A DNA stretch of 64,000 nucleotides from Mycolicibacterium tusciae (GTDB lineage Bacteria; Actinomycetota; Actinomycetes; Mycobacteriales; Mycobacteriaceae), in NCBI RefSeq assembly GCF_002086795.1, contig NZ_MVIM01000011.1, forward strand, positions 114,100 through 178,099, given 5' to 3'. The notes beneath the pieces are model-generated. The model did no database searches and was not told the DNA's origin. It saw only the letters and a program-made list of their open reading frames with translations. This document shows positions 24,634 through 33,568 of this stretch, one piece after another (positions within the stretch are counted from its first letter, which is position 1; each line of letters starts with the position of its first letter). Made by a program: the position numbers and the translations under genes.

Positions 24634-26067
24634 GTGGGCGCACTGAGCGGACGAGGCATCCCGCTGCGGGTCGGGCTCGTGGCCGCCACTCTGGTGCTGG
24701 TGGCATGCGGTTTGCTCGCCGCCGACGTCGCGGTCACCTCGATCCTGCGCCACACGCTGAGCAACCGCGTCGACCAGGAATTGCTCGACGCTTCCCGCAG
24801 CTGGGCGCAAGCTCCCCGGCACCTGCCCGCGCTGCCCATGGAGGGACCCAATCCCGCGCGGCCGCCGTCGAACTTCTACGTCCGCGGTATCGGTCCCGAC
24901 GGAAACATCTGGATGGCGGTCAACGATCGCGACGCCGAACCGGCGCTCCCTGACGACAACGACGTCGGGCCGGTCCCGGTCACCATCGGCTCGGTCGGCG
25001 ACTCCGGCGTCGAATGGCGCGCGATGACGGTGCGCGGGCCGCAGGGAGAGCTCACCACCGTGGCGATCGACCTGTCCGACGTGCAGACGACGGTGCGGGC
25101 CCTGACGTACGCGCAACTCGGCATCGGCCTGGCGGTGCTGTTGGTGCTCGGGGTGGCCAGCTATGCCGTCGTGCACCGAAGCCTGCGCCCGCTCTCAGAA
25201 GTCGAACGGACCGCCGCGGCGATTGCGGCGGGTCAGCTCGACCGCCGGGTTCCCGAACGTGACCCCCGCACCGAGGTCGGCCGATTGTCGTTGGCGCTCA
25301 ACGGGATGCTCGCTCAGATACAAAGTGCGATGGCGGCATCGGAGTCGTCCGCGGAGAAGGCGCGCGGGTCGGAGGAGCGAATGCGACGGTTCATCACCGA
25401 CGCCAGCCATGAGCTGCGCACCCCGTTGACCACCATCCGGGGTTTCGCCGAGTTGTACCGGCAGGGCGCAGCCAACGACGTCGAGATGCTGATGAGCCGG
25501 ATCGAAAGCGAATCGAGCCGGATGGGTCTGCTGGTCGAGGATCTGCTGCTGCTCGCGAGGCTCGATGCGCAGCGCCCGCTGGATCGGCGCAGGGTCGACC
25601 TGCTCGTGCTGGCCAGCGATGCCGTGCACGATGCGCGCTCGATTTCGCCGAAACGCACCATCACCATGGAGGTGTTCGACGGGCCGGGAACTCCCGAGGT
25701 GCTCGGTGACGAGCCGCGGCTGCGGCAGGTGCTCTCCAACCTGATGACCAATGCGCTGCAGCACACCCCCGACACCGCCGACGTCACGGTGCGGGTGGGG
25801 ACGGACGACGACACCGCGGTGATCGAGGTGTGCGACAAGGGTCCGGGGATGAGCGTGGAGGATGCGCACCGCGTCTTCGAGCGGTTCTACCGCGCCGACT
25901 CCTCTCGCGCGCGGGCCAGCGGCGGCACCGGGCTCGGGCTCTCGATCGTCGACTCGCTGGTGTACGCGCACGGCGGCACGGTCAGCGTCTCCACCGCGCC
26001 GGGAAAGGGCTGCCGGTTCAGGGTCGAGCTACCGCGGATCGCCGACGTGCCCGCCCATGTCGGTTGA
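24634..26067 (+). CDS. phoR: Sensor histidine kinase PhoR
   Basis: A 477-residue membrane kinase matching M. tuberculosis PhoR. Membrane helix 1 at 11-36, an extracytoplasmic sensor of about 125 residues (FYVRGIGPDGNIWMAVND), helix 2 at about 160-181, HAMP domain to 235, and H-box DASHELRTP with phosphoaccepting His259. The ATPase lobe has an N-box (NLMTNALQH), G1 (CDKGPGM) and G2 (GGTGLGLSIV). GTG 24634, 11 bases after the phoP stop, is chosen because the conserved N-terminus begins there; the longer open frame upstream is inside phoP. It phosphorylates PhoP. Confidence 0.96.
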   Translation: MGALSGRGIPLRVGLVAATLVLVACGLLAADVAVTSILRHTLSNRVDQELLDASRSWAQAPRHLPALPMEGPNPARPPSNFYVRGIGPDGNIWMAVNDRDAEPALPDDNDVGPVPVTIGSVGDSGVEWRAMTVRGPQGELTTVAIDLSDVQTTVRALTYAQLGIGLAVLLVLGVASYAVVHRSLRPLSEVERTAAAIAAGQLDRRVPERDPRTEVGRLSLALNGMLAQIQSAMAASESSAEKARGSEERMRRFITDASHELRTPLTTIRGFAELYRQGAANDVEMLMSRIESESSRMGLLVEDLLLLARLDAQRPLDRRRVDLLVLASDAVHDARSISPKRTITMEVFDGPGTPEVLGDEPRLRQVLSNLMTNALQHTPDTADVTVRVGTDDDTAVIEVCDKGPGMSVEDAHRVFERFYRADSSRARASGGTGLGLSIVDSLVYAHGGTVSVSTAPGKGCRFRVELPRIADVPAHVG

Positions 26068-26070
26068 GCG

Positions 26071-26475
26071 TCAGCGCAATTCGGCCAGTGCGGCCTTGAT
26101 CTTGGCCTGAGCGTCGTCGAGGGACTGCGCCGAAGGGTTCTGGTCGGCGTTCGCGAAACCGAAGTCCGCGAGGTTGTTCGTGGGGAAGACGTGAACGTGC
26201 AGATGCGGCACCTCCAGGCCGGCGATGATCACGCCCGCACGTTCAGCGGGAAAGGCCTTGACCACGGCCTTGCCGATCAGCTGCGACACCTCCATCACAC
26301 GGGCGAACACTTCGGGCTCGACGTCCTGCCAGTTGTCGATCTCGGCGCGCGGCACCACCAGCGTGTGGCCGACGGTGATGGGCGCAATCGTCAGGAATGC
26401 GACGATGTCGTCGTCCTCGTAGACGAATCGACCGGGTAGCTCTCCGTTGATGATCTTGGTGAACACACTCGCCAT
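26071..26475 (-). CDS. HIT family protein (Rv0759c-like)
   Basis: A 134-residue histidine-triad nucleotide-binding protein. The motif HLHVHVF places His91, His93 and His95 at the alpha-phosphate site; SVFTKIINGELPGRFVYEDD is the typical start. Such proteins hydrolyse nucleoside phosphoramidates or similar nucleotides. ATG 26475 is preferred over an upstream start because MASVFTKII is the family N-terminus. It is convergent with phoR, as in M. tuberculosis. Confidence 0.92.
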   Translation of the reverse strand: MASVFTKIINGELPGRFVYEDDDIVAFLTIAPITVGHTLVVPRAEIDNWQDVEPEVFARVMEVSQLIGKAVVKAFPAERAGVIIAGLEVPHLHVHVFPTNNLADFGFANADQNPSAQSLDDAQAKIKAALAELR

Positions 26476-26633
26476 GTCCGACAGCATTCCAGGGGGCGGC
26501 CCCCGGGCTCGACGGGGGTGGCGTCGGCAGTGTCGTCCCCCCAGTTATCCCCAATCGGCAATTCATCCACAGGCCGGCGCGGAGAACGAAATGGCGTGTC
26601 TGTTCTGTCGGGCGCCGCCCATACGGTTGAGAC

Positions 26634-28096
26634 ATGTTCGATGGTTCCCTGCCTGAAATCGGCGAAGTCGCCGCGCTGAGTGATGCGGCGCTGGTCGATG
26701 CCGCCGGTGGCTGGGGCCGTGCCGAGGCGGCGGCGTGCGCGCGCAAGCAGGCCGTGATGGCCGAGATCTTTGTCCGACGAACCGGTTTGGACGCCGGCGA
26801 GCGTGAGCTCTGGTGGGTCGACCCCGAAGCTGCGGTGGCTGCCGAACTGGCCGCCGCCTTGAATGTCAGCACCGGTATGGCGTTGCATCTGACTCATCGC
26901 GGTGTCGCCCTGCGTGACCGCCTGCCAAAGGTGGCCGCGCTATTTCACAGCGGGTTGATCAGCGACCTGCTGGTGCGCGCCATCGTGTGGCGCACCTATC
27001 TGATCGAGGATCCCGACGCGATGGCGAACGTGGATGCCGCACTCGCCGAGCAGGTCGTCACGTGGGGACCCTTGTCGGCGAAGAAGACCGAACAAGCCAT
27101 CGACGCCCTCGTCGAACGATTCGACCCGGGCGCGCTGCGGCGCAGCCGCGACAGCAGTCAGTACCGTGACGTGACGTGACGTTCGGCTCGCCGTCCGACG
27201 AGGCGGGGTGCACCAGCATGTGGGCTCGGCTGTTGACCGGGGATGCCAAGGTGCTCGAACAGCGGGTCAACGAAATCGCCGGCAGCGTGTGTGACGCCGA
27301 CCCGCGGACCCTCGGTGAACGCCGTAGCGAGGCGCTGACGGCGCTGGCCGACGGCCTCACCGAACTGGCCTGCCAATGCGGTGAGGCGGAATGCACGGCG
27401 GCCGGACGTAGACGCACCCCGCCGACGTCCACGGTGGTCCATGTGATTGCCGACGCCGATACCGTGTCCGCGGCCCAGGTCGCATCGGCCACTGACACCG
27501 CTCCCGCGTTCGTCATCGGTGGAGGGATTCTGCCCAGCTCGCTCCTTGCCACGACACTCGAACGGGCTACCTCGCGCCAGGTTCGTCATCCCGGTGTCGA
27601 CGCTGCACCTGAGACGCGCTATCGCCCCTCGGCCGGACTGGCCGCGTTCGTGCGTTGCCGAGATCTGACGTGTCGTTGGCCCGGCTGTGACAAGCCGGCC
27701 GACGTTTGCGATCTGGACCATACCGTGCCGTATCCGCTGGGGCCGACTCATGCGTCAAACCTGAAGTGCCTGTGCAGGTTTCACCACCTATTGAAAACCT
27801 TTTGTGGTTGGCTTGATCAACAGTTGCCCGACGGCAACGTCGTATGGACGGCGCCTACCGGGCACACGTACATCACCAGACCCGGAAGCGCCGAACTCTT
27901 TCCGAGCCTTTGCCGGTCGACTGGGAAACTCGCTTTGCCCGAGCCACGCACGATCGCCCAATCGACCGGTGATCGCGACGCGATGATGCCCAAGCGTCGC
28001 CACACACGCGTGCATAACCGCGCGAAAGCCATCGCAGCCGAACGCCGACTCAACGACCCATTCGTCGCCGAACGGAATCGTCCTCCGCCGTTCTAG
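26634..28096 (+). pseudogene. DUF222/HNH endonuclease (13E12-repeat type) split by a frameshift
   Basis: Two frames together make one typical mycobacterial DUF222-HNH protein. The first (26634-27179, 181 aa) has the DUF222 N-terminal half and ends in YRDVT. The second (27176-28096) continues with TFGSPSDEAG, the C-terminal half of DUF222, and an HNH domain (CRDLTCRWPGCDKPADVCD, then LDHTVPYPLGPTHASNLKCL). The break lies in three tandem copies of GTGAC (27166-27180); two copies would restore a single frame. The stop and a GTG overlap as GTGA, so re-initiation could still yield both halves. Most likely a recent frameshift in a DNA-nuclease-like repeat-family gene. Confidence 0.8.
27166..27180 (+). 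repeat. GTGAC x3 tandem repeat at the frameshift
   Basis: Three perfect tandem copies of the 5-mer GTGAC. Removal of one copy joins YRDV directly to TFGSP in one frame, so slippage by one unit explains the split DUF222 gene. Confidence 0.85.
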
Positions 28097-28953
28097 GTGT
28101 GTCGCAGCATCTCGTGAAGCTCTGCCATTGACCACGGCGGTGAGTCACTGTGATCGCGGTAGCCGATGATCGCCGGCGTCTGACGGTCGAAGCGTCCGAC
28201 GAAACCGCCTGCGGCGATGAAGATCTGGCCCGTCACATCCTTGGCGAGATCACCGGCGAGGTAGGCGTATGTCGGTGCGGCGTACTGGGCCGGGGGCGCA
28301 TCCAGCGCGGCCTGCGTGCTGGCGTCGTCCAACAACCCGCGGCGGTTCAGCTCGGCGATGTGGGATTCGTAGTCCCCGCCCGTCGACAGCCGCGTCTTCG
28401 CACCGGGGCACACCACATTCGCTCGCACCCCGGACTCCTTCAGTTCGGCCGAAATGGCCATCGTCAGCCCGTTGACGCCGCCCTTGCCCGCCGGATAGCC
28501 GGTGCCGCCGTAGTCGCCGAGATAGGCGAACGAACTGGTGTTGATGATCGAACCGCCGCCTTGCTCCACCATCTTCGGGGCGGCGGCCCGACAAGTCTCG
28601 AACGTGGTCATCAGGTGCGCGTCGATCAGATCGCGGAACAGCTCGCTGGTGACGCGCAGGATCGACTCGGCGGCCAATCCCGGTGTGCCCGCGCAGTTCA
28701 CCAGGATGTCAATGCTGCCGAACTCGTCGATGCACCGGTCGATCAGTGCATCGGCGACCTCAGGGTTGGCGGGTGAGCCAGGATGGGCCACCGCACCGGG
28801 TATACCTTCGGCGGCCTGCTTGGCGGTATCGGGGTCGCGTCCGTTGAGCACGACCCCGGCGCCTTGTTCGGCGAACAGTTGCGCCACCGCGAGCCCGATG
28901 CCGCGGGTGCCGCCGACGACGACGGCGCCGCGGCCCTGCAGGGGACGGCTAAT
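28093..28953 (-). CDS. Short-chain dehydrogenase/reductase with probable ATT start
   Basis: A classical SDR. The cofactor motif VVVGGTRGIGLAVAQLF lies at the very N-terminus, NCAG follows, and the catalytic site is NTSS (Ser) and YPAGK (Tyr-x3-Lys); it ends near RHT. Starting at the first usual codon (GTG 28887) would delete the cofactor motif. The frame upstream has no ATG, GTG or TTG before a stop. An ATT at 28953 sits 9 bases after a perfect AGGAGG and overlaps the preceding stop (ATTAG), so initiation at ATT is likely, giving 286 aa. It is the last gene of the adhB/cyp51 operon. Confidence 0.8.
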   Translation of the reverse strand: MSRPLQGRGAVVVGGTRGIGLAVAQLFAEQGAGVVLNGRDPDTAKQAAEGIPGAVAHPGSPANPEVADALIDRCIDEFGSIDILVNCAGTPGLAAESILRVTSELFRDLIDAHLMTTFETCRAAAPKMVEQGGGSIINTSSFAYLGDYGGTGYPAGKGGVNGLTMAISAELKESGVRANVVCPGAKTRLSTGGDYESHIAELNRRGLLDDASTQAALDAPPAQYAAPTYAYLAGDLAKDVTGQIFIAAGGFVGRFDRQTPAIIGYRDHSDSPPWSMAELHEMLRHT

Positions 28954-29395
28954 CGCCGCCGCCTTCCTCCTGCCCGAATTCCATTGCGTCCATGTTCCAG
29001 TAGCCGCGCAGGTTGGTGATCAGCCCCTCGTCATTCACCTTGTAGGTGAAGACGCCGCGCACGGTGGCCGTGAAACCGTTCGGGAACAGGGTGCGCAGCA
29101 CAAGGATGTACGCGATTTCGTTCGGAGAGCTGGACGGGAACGTTGCCTCGCGGGTGACGGTCAGCTTGTTCGGGCCGATGTTCGTGTCGAAGAACTCGCC
29201 GACCGCCGCCTTTCCGCGCACACCGTTGCCGTCAGGGTTGGTGACCGACGGACCGATCGGATCCTCGAGGACGACGTCTTCGGTCATCAGCGCGAGCCAA
29301 CCGTCCTTGTCGCCCGCCTGCACGCAGCGCCACGACGACTCGGACGCGGTGACGACCGGTAACTTTTCGACTGTGCCAATCGTGCTGTCGGACAC
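28949..29395 (-). CDS. Ketosteroid-isomerase-like (SnoaL/NTF2 fold) protein, Rv0760c-like
   Basis: A 148-residue NTF2-fold protein very similar to M. tuberculosis Rv0760c, a steroid-binding ketosteroid-isomerase-like protein. Key stretches are SSWRCVQAGDKDGWLALM, VVLEDPIGPSVTNPDG and GVFTYKVNDEGLITNLRGYWN. The acidic residues lining the pocket are kept, so isomerase or ligand-binding activity is plausible. The gene starts 4 bases after adhB and its stop overlaps the next SDR start. Context with P450s and dehydrogenases fits steroid or lipid metabolism. Confidence 0.9.
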   Translation of the reverse strand: MSDSTIGTVEKLPVVTASESSWRCVQAGDKDGWLALMTEDVVLEDPIGPSVTNPDGNGVRGKAAVGEFFDTNIGPNKLTVTREATFPSSSPNEIAYILVLRTLFPNGFTATVRGVFTYKVNDEGLITNLRGYWNMDAMEFGQEEGGGD

Positions 29396-29399
29396 GGAT

Positions 29400-30530
29400 T
29401 TACCGATCCTCGTCGGTGTAACGGATCACGCCGCGGATGTTGCGGCCCTGCAGCATGTCCTGATAGCCGTCATTGATCTGCTCGAGCTTGTACTGCCGGG
29501 TGACCATGTCGTCGAGGTTGAGCTTGCCCGCCTTGTACATCGACAGCAGCTGCGGAATGTCGTAGTGCGGGTTGCCGCCGCCGAAGATGGTGCCCTGCAG
29601 CCTCTTCTGCATGAGTGTCAGCAAGGCCAGGTTCAGCTTCACATCCATCTCGGCCATGTTGGCGACCGCGGTCACCACGCAGGTGCCGCCCTTGGAGGTG
29701 CAGTTGAGGTAGTTGTCGATGTCCTCGCCCTTGAGCTCACCGGTCGTGATGATCGTCTTGCGCGCCATGCCGCCCGCGGTGACCTCGGCGATGCCGGCCA
29801 TCGCGGAGAAGACGTCCGGGTAGACATGCGTCGCACCGAACTTCAGCGCCTGGTCGCGCTTCCACTCGACCGGATCGACCGCGAAGATGTTGCGCGCGCC
29901 CGCGTTCACCGCACCCTGCAATGCGCCCATGCCGACGCCGCCGATTCCGAAGATGGCCACGTCCTCGCCCGGACGGATGTCCGCGCTGCGGGTGGCCGAG
30001 CCGTAGCCGGTGGTCACCCCACAGCCGACGAGACAGGCCACCTCGAACGGGATGGACGGATCGATCTTCACGACCGAACTCTTGTGCACAACCATGTACG
30101 GGCTGAAGGTGCCGAGCAGGGTCATGGGGATGACCGGCTTGCCGTCGGCGGTATGCACCCGGTTGGTGCCGTCGGACACCGCGGTGCCGGTGAGCAGCAG
30201 CGCACCCAGGTCGCACAGGTTGCGCTGGCCGCTCTGACAGGTCGGACACTCACCACACGAGGGGATGAAGGAAAGCACCACGTGGTCGCCAACGGCGACG
30301 TTCTCCACGCCGGGGCCGACCTCGGTGACGATGCCTGCGCCCTCGTGGCCGCCCAGCACGGGGAACCCGGCCATCGGGATGTCGCCGGTGACCAGGTGGT
30401 GGTCGGAATGGCACATCCCAGACGCTTCCATCTGGATCTTGACCTCGTCCTTGACGGGGTCGCCGATCTCGATCTCTTCGATCGACCACGGCTGGTTGAA
30501 CTCGTAGATGAGAGCGCCTTTTGTCTTCAT
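29400..30530 (-). CDS. adhB: Zinc-containing alcohol dehydrogenase AdhB (NDMA-dependent type)
   Basis: A 376-residue class III-like alcohol dehydrogenase of the mycothiol/NDMA-dependent actinobacterial group. Catalytic zinc ligands lie in GMCHSDHHL (Cys near residue 40) and GGHEGAG; the structural zinc cysteines are CGECPTCQSGQRNLC; the Rossmann motif is FGIGGVGMGALQGA. It oxidises alcohols to aldehydes with a tightly held NAD. ATG 30530 matches the length of Rv0761c. Two hairpins and about 90 bases separate it from the upstream gene, so it may have its own promoter. Confidence 0.93.
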   Translation of the reverse strand: MKTKGALIYEFNQPWSIEEIEIGDPVKDEVKIQMEASGMCHSDHHLVTGDIPMAGFPVLGGHEGAGIVTEVGPGVENVAVGDHVVLSFIPSCGECPTCQSGQRNLCDLGALLLTGTAVSDGTNRVHTADGKPVIPMTLLGTFSPYMVVHKSSVVKIDPSIPFEVACLVGCGVTTGYGSATRSADIRPGEDVAIFGIGGVGMGALQGAVNAGARNIFAVDPVEWKRDQALKFGATHVYPDVFSAMAGIAEVTAGGMARKTIITTGELKGEDIDNYLNCTSKGGTCVVTAVANMAEMDVKLNLALLTLMQKRLQGTIFGGGNPHYDIPQLLSMYKAGKLNLDDMVTRQYKLEQINDGYQDMLQGRNIRGVIRYTDEDR

Positions 30531-30579
30531 CCGTCGCCTTCCATTAGTGCCAGTCAAATCAGACTAGAGGGATTAGTTA

Positions 30580-30613
30580 GGTGCGTCACACGCACCCCCA
30601 AGCAACCGCTTGG
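30580..30613 (-). terminator. Two tandem hairpins between Rv0762c-like gene and adhB
   Basis: GGTGCGT-CAC-ACGCACC (30580-30596) and CCAAGC-AACC-GCTTGG (30598-30613) are perfect inverted repeats 1 base apart, starting 7 bases beyond the upstream stop. They could terminate or attenuate transcription before adhB. No U-run follows. Confidence 0.5.
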
Positions 30614-30620
30614 CCGGGAG

Positions 30621-31160
30621 CTACCAGATTGTTGCTGGAGCCTGGCCGAGAGGGTAGTAGCCAGGCAGCTTCTCGCCCGCCATGGACCGTTCGATTCGCT
30701 TCTGCATACCCTCGCTGAGGTCGCCGGATTCGATGAGCTTGCCGAACATGTAGGCGACGTGGCCGAAGTCGAAGAAGTCGCGCTGCCACTCGATCATGAG
30801 GTTGCTGTTCAGCCGGAACCAGCTGCCGCCAATGCCGTAAATCTCGTCCTGCGTGCCGTCGGACTTGTTCACGATCTGCTTCCAGAAACCGACGATCTCG
30901 TTCTGCTTCTCGTCAACGAGCACCTTCTGGTACTCGTACACCCAGTTCTCCAGGCCTTGCATCTCGAGGCCCAGTGCGACGTCGCGGATCTCGTTTTTGC
31001 CGATACACATCACATCTTCCTTCGGCCCGATGTTCCAGCCGTAGGTCGCGTCATCGGTATAGAAGTCGGCGAGGGGCTTCCAGTCGCCTGCCTTTTCGCA
31101 GTCCTGATTGGCCTTGAGCCACCGGGCTACCCAGTCGTCGAGTTGTTCACGTGACGCCAT
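30621..31160 (-). CDS. SnoaL-like conserved protein, Rv0762c-like
   Basis: A 179-residue protein of NTF2/SnoaL character (DDWVARWLKANQDCEKAGDW, then LADFYTDDATYGWNIG), the usual opening of such domains, with an aromatic-rich end. Enzymatic role unknown; it may bind a steroid- or lipid-like ligand. Its place between ferredoxin and adhB matches Rv0762c. ATG 31160 lies two bases after the ferredoxin stop, so the genes are translationally close. The open frame upstream of this ATG is inside other genes. Confidence 0.85.
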   Translation of the reverse strand: MASREQLDDWVARWLKANQDCEKAGDWKPLADFYTDDATYGWNIGPKEDVMCIGKNEIRDVALGLEMQGLENWVYEYQKVLVDEKQNEIVGFWKQIVNKSDGTQDEIYGIGGSWFRLNSNLMIEWQRDFFDFGHVAYMFGKLIESGDLSEGMQKRIERSMAGEKLPGYYPLGQAPATIW

Positions 31161-31162
31161 TG

Positions 31163-31372
31163 TCAGTCTTCTTTCTCTTTGATGAACAGGGCTTGGGTGG
31201 GGCACATGTCGACCGCGTTCTGCACTTCGTCGCGGGCGTCGTCGGGCGGTTCGGTGTCGAGGATCTCGACCTTGCCGCGTTTGGGCACCGTGAAGACGTC
31301 GGGCGCCTCCAACTCGCACATGGCGTGGCCCTGGCACAGGTCCAGGTCGACTTCGACTCGATAGGAGGCCAT
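31163..31372 (-). CDS. Ferredoxin (3Fe-4S type), redox partner of CYP51
   Basis: A 69-residue ferredoxin. Cluster ligands lie in CQGHAMC (Cys13 and Cys19, with His in place of the middle cysteine) and in CPTQA near the end, the pattern of 3Fe-4S ferredoxins that feed electrons to P450s. It matches Rv0763c, the partner of CYP51. It starts 8 bases after the cyp51 stop. Confidence 0.93.
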   Translation of the reverse strand: MASYRVEVDLDLCQGHAMCELEAPDVFTVPKRGKVEILDTEPPDDARDEVQNAVDMCPTQALFIKEKED

Positions 31373-31380
31373 GCGTTCGC

Positions 31381-32733
31381 CTATACCTTGCGCCTGCGAT
31401 ACCTGGCTTTCGCGGGCCGGGCCAGCTGGACGACCATTTTGGAGTGATCGTTGCGATAGCTGTCGGCCGGCTGAGCCATCTCGAACTCGTACTCGCGCAA
31501 CAGCACCGAGAAGATCGCCTTGATCTGCATCTGCGCGAATGCCGCACCGACACAACGGTGTCGGCCCGCGCCGAACGGAATCCACGTCCACCGGTTGACG
31601 ATGTCGGCCTGCTCGGGCTTGTTGTAGCGGTCCGGATTGAATTCGTCGGGATCCGGAAAATCCTCAGGGATTCGGTTGGAAATCGCCGGGGAAGCCGCCA
31701 CGAAATCACCCTTGTGGATCGGGAAGCCCTTGACCTCGAACTCGCCCTGCGCGACGCGCATCAGGATGATCAGCGGCGGATGCAGGCGCAGCGTCTCCTT
31801 GACGACGTTGTCCAGCTTCGGAATCTGGCGCAGCGCATGGAAACTCACCTCCTGGCCGTCGGAGTAGAGCTCGTCAAGTTCCTTGCAGACCTCGGCGTAG
31901 ATCTCGGGGTGGCGGATCAACTCGATGAGCGTCCACGCCGAGGTGCCGGAGCTGGTGTGGTGGCCGGCGAACATCAGCGAGATGAACATGCCGGTGACCT
32001 CGTCGGCGGCGAACCGCGGGTTGCCCTCTTCGTCTTTGATCGACACCAGCACGTCGAGCATGTCGCGGTCGGCCTTGTCCTCTGGCGGGTTGGCCAGCCG
32101 CTGATTCATGATCTCCTGCACCAGCGCAACAAGTTTCACGCGCGACTCGTCGCGTAGCCGGAAGCTCTCGATGTCCAGGTAGGGGTCGACGTAGCACAGC
32201 GGGTCGGTACCGCGCTCCAGGTCGTGGTAGTACTCCGCGAAGCGGTGGTCGAGCTGGTTGCGGAACTTCTCGCCGATCAAACAGGCTGTCGAGGTGTAGA
32301 TGGTCAGCTCGGCGAAGAAGTCGAGCAAGTCGATCTCGCCTTCGTCGCCCCAGTCGGCGATCATCCCCTTGACCTGACGCTCGATGGTGGCGGCGTGGCC
32401 TTTCATCTGCTCGCCACGCAGCGCCGAGTTGTGCAGCATCTCCTTGCGACGTTCCGGGCTGGCGTCGAAGACCACGCCCTTGCCGAAGATCGGCGTCATG
32501 AACGGGTAGGCCTCGGCCTGGTCGAGATCCTCGTCGGCAGAACGGAAGAAGAACTCGTTGGCCTCGGCGCCGGACAGGAAGATGACGTGCTTGTCCACCA
32601 ATTGAAACCAGCCGACGTCGCCGCATTCCTCGCGGATGCGCTTCATCAGGCCGATCGGGTCGGTACGGAACTCTTCGAGGTGTCCGTGTTCCTCCTCGCC
32701 GCCGGAGACTCGGGGCACAATCGCCGTGGTCAT
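31381..32733 (-). CDS. cyp51: Sterol 14-alpha-demethylase CYP51
   Basis: A 450-residue P450 with the CYP51 signatures: B'-helix region AYPFMTPIFGKGVVFDA, I-helix MFAGHHTSSGTSAW (histidine in place of acid, diagnostic for CYP51), ETLRLHPP as ExxR and heme loop PFGAGRHRCVGAAFAQ. The enzyme removes the 14-alpha methyl group of sterols; its natural mycobacterial substrate is unsettled. It is the azole target. The start overlaps the upstream SDR stop by 4 bases (ATGA). The ferredoxin gene follows directly. Confidence 0.96.
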   Translation of the reverse strand: MTTAIVPRVSGGEEEHGHLEEFRTDPIGLMKRIREECGDVGWFQLVDKHVIFLSGAEANEFFFRSADEDLDQAEAYPFMTPIFGKGVVFDASPERRKEMLHNSALRGEQMKGHAATIERQVKGMIADWGDEGEIDLLDFFAELTIYTSTACLIGEKFRNQLDHRFAEYYHDLERGTDPLCYVDPYLDIESFRLRDESRVKLVALVQEIMNQRLANPPEDKADRDMLDVLVSIKDEEGNPRFAADEVTGMFISLMFAGHHTSSGTSAWTLIELIRHPEIYAEVCKELDELYSDGQEVSFHALRQIPKLDNVVKETLRLHPPLIILMRVAQGEFEVKGFPIHKGDFVAASPAISNRIPEDFPDPDEFNPDRYNKPEQADIVNRWTWIPFGAGRHRCVGAAFAQMQIKAIFSVLLREYEFEMAQPADSYRNDHSKMVVQLARPAKARYRRRKV

Positions 32734-33557
32734 GACTTCAGGTTCTCCTCGTTCAAGACCAGCTTCTGACGCTCTGCCGGTGCGTTGGCCAATGGGGCTT
32801 CTGGCTGCAGTTCCATGTTGGCGATGAAGCCGCCGCGCGGCGTCTCTGCGACGAAGGTGATCGCGCGCGCGAGATCGGAAGCACGCAGGAAGTAGTCGTG
32901 TCTGGCCTGCCCCCACTTCGCCCAATCCTCAAGTGCGGGACCGATCTTCTCGGCAGGCAGGCTCCAGCCCATACTGGTCTTGGTCGGACCCGGATGCACG
33001 ATCGACGCGCGGACACCGGTGCCCTCGAGCTCCATCTGGAAGTTCGTCACCATCGCGACCAACGCCGCCTTGGCCGCCCCGTAGGCGCCCATGTGGGGGC
33101 GCTGGCGGAGTGCGACGTCGGAGCCGACGAAGATCAGGTCGCCGCGCTGACGTTCCAGCATGCCCGGCAGCACCGCGGTCGCCAACCGGTTGGCTCCGAC
33201 GAGATGAATCTGCAGCTGCGAGTCGAATTCGTCGGTGCTGATCTCGGCCAGCTTGCCGAAGTATGTGTCGCCGGCGCCGGCGACCAGTACCTCGATATCG
33301 CCGAGTGCGTCAACGGCGTTGGCTACGAACGACTTGACCGAGTTGGGGTCGGTGACGTCGAGATGGAAGCCGACGGCCTCGCCGCCTTCGGCGTTGATCT
33401 TGCCGACGAGGTCGTGGAGCTTCTCGACCCGGCGGGCGCCGAGCGCGACGGGAAAACCGCGCGACGCCAGCTCGATCGCGGTGGCTTCACCGATGCCCGC
33501 CGACGCTCCTGCGACGATGACCGGTCTGCGGTCGGGTAGTGGTGCGAAACGTGGCAT
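32730..33557 (-). CDS. Short-chain dehydrogenase, Rv0765c-like
   Basis: A 275-residue classical SDR with cofactor motif VIVAGASAGIGEATAIELA (residues 13-31), ARR after strand 2 suggesting NADP preference, a VAGAG variant of NNAG, and active site GSD (Ser) and YGAAK. It probably oxidises or reduces a hydroxyl/keto group in the same pathway as CYP51 and CYP123. It is translationally coupled to cyp51 and begins 11 bases after cyp123. Confidence 0.9.
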   Translation of the reverse strand: MPRFAPLPDRRPVIVAGASAGIGEATAIELASRGFPVALGARRVEKLHDLVGKINAEGGEAVGFHLDVTDPNSVKSFVANAVDALGDIEVLVAGAGDTYFGKLAEISTDEFDSQLQIHLVGANRLATAVLPGMLERQRGDLIFVGSDVALRQRPHMGAYGAAKAALVAMVTNFQMELEGTGVRASIVHPGPTKTSMGWSLPAEKIGPALEDWAKWGQARHDYFLRASDLARAITFVAETPRGGFIANMELQPEAPLANAPAERQKLVLNEENLKS

Positions 33558-33568
33558 GCTGACGGCCT

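Noticed and set aside
28093..28887. GTG 28887 as the SDR start
   Set aside because: It would remove the GGTRGIG cofactor motif that is clearly encoded upstream in the same frame.
29046..31154. A 702-codon open frame on the plus strand
   Set aside because: It is antisense to adhB, the SnoaL-like gene and others, has no recognisable domain and reflects high GC third-position bias.
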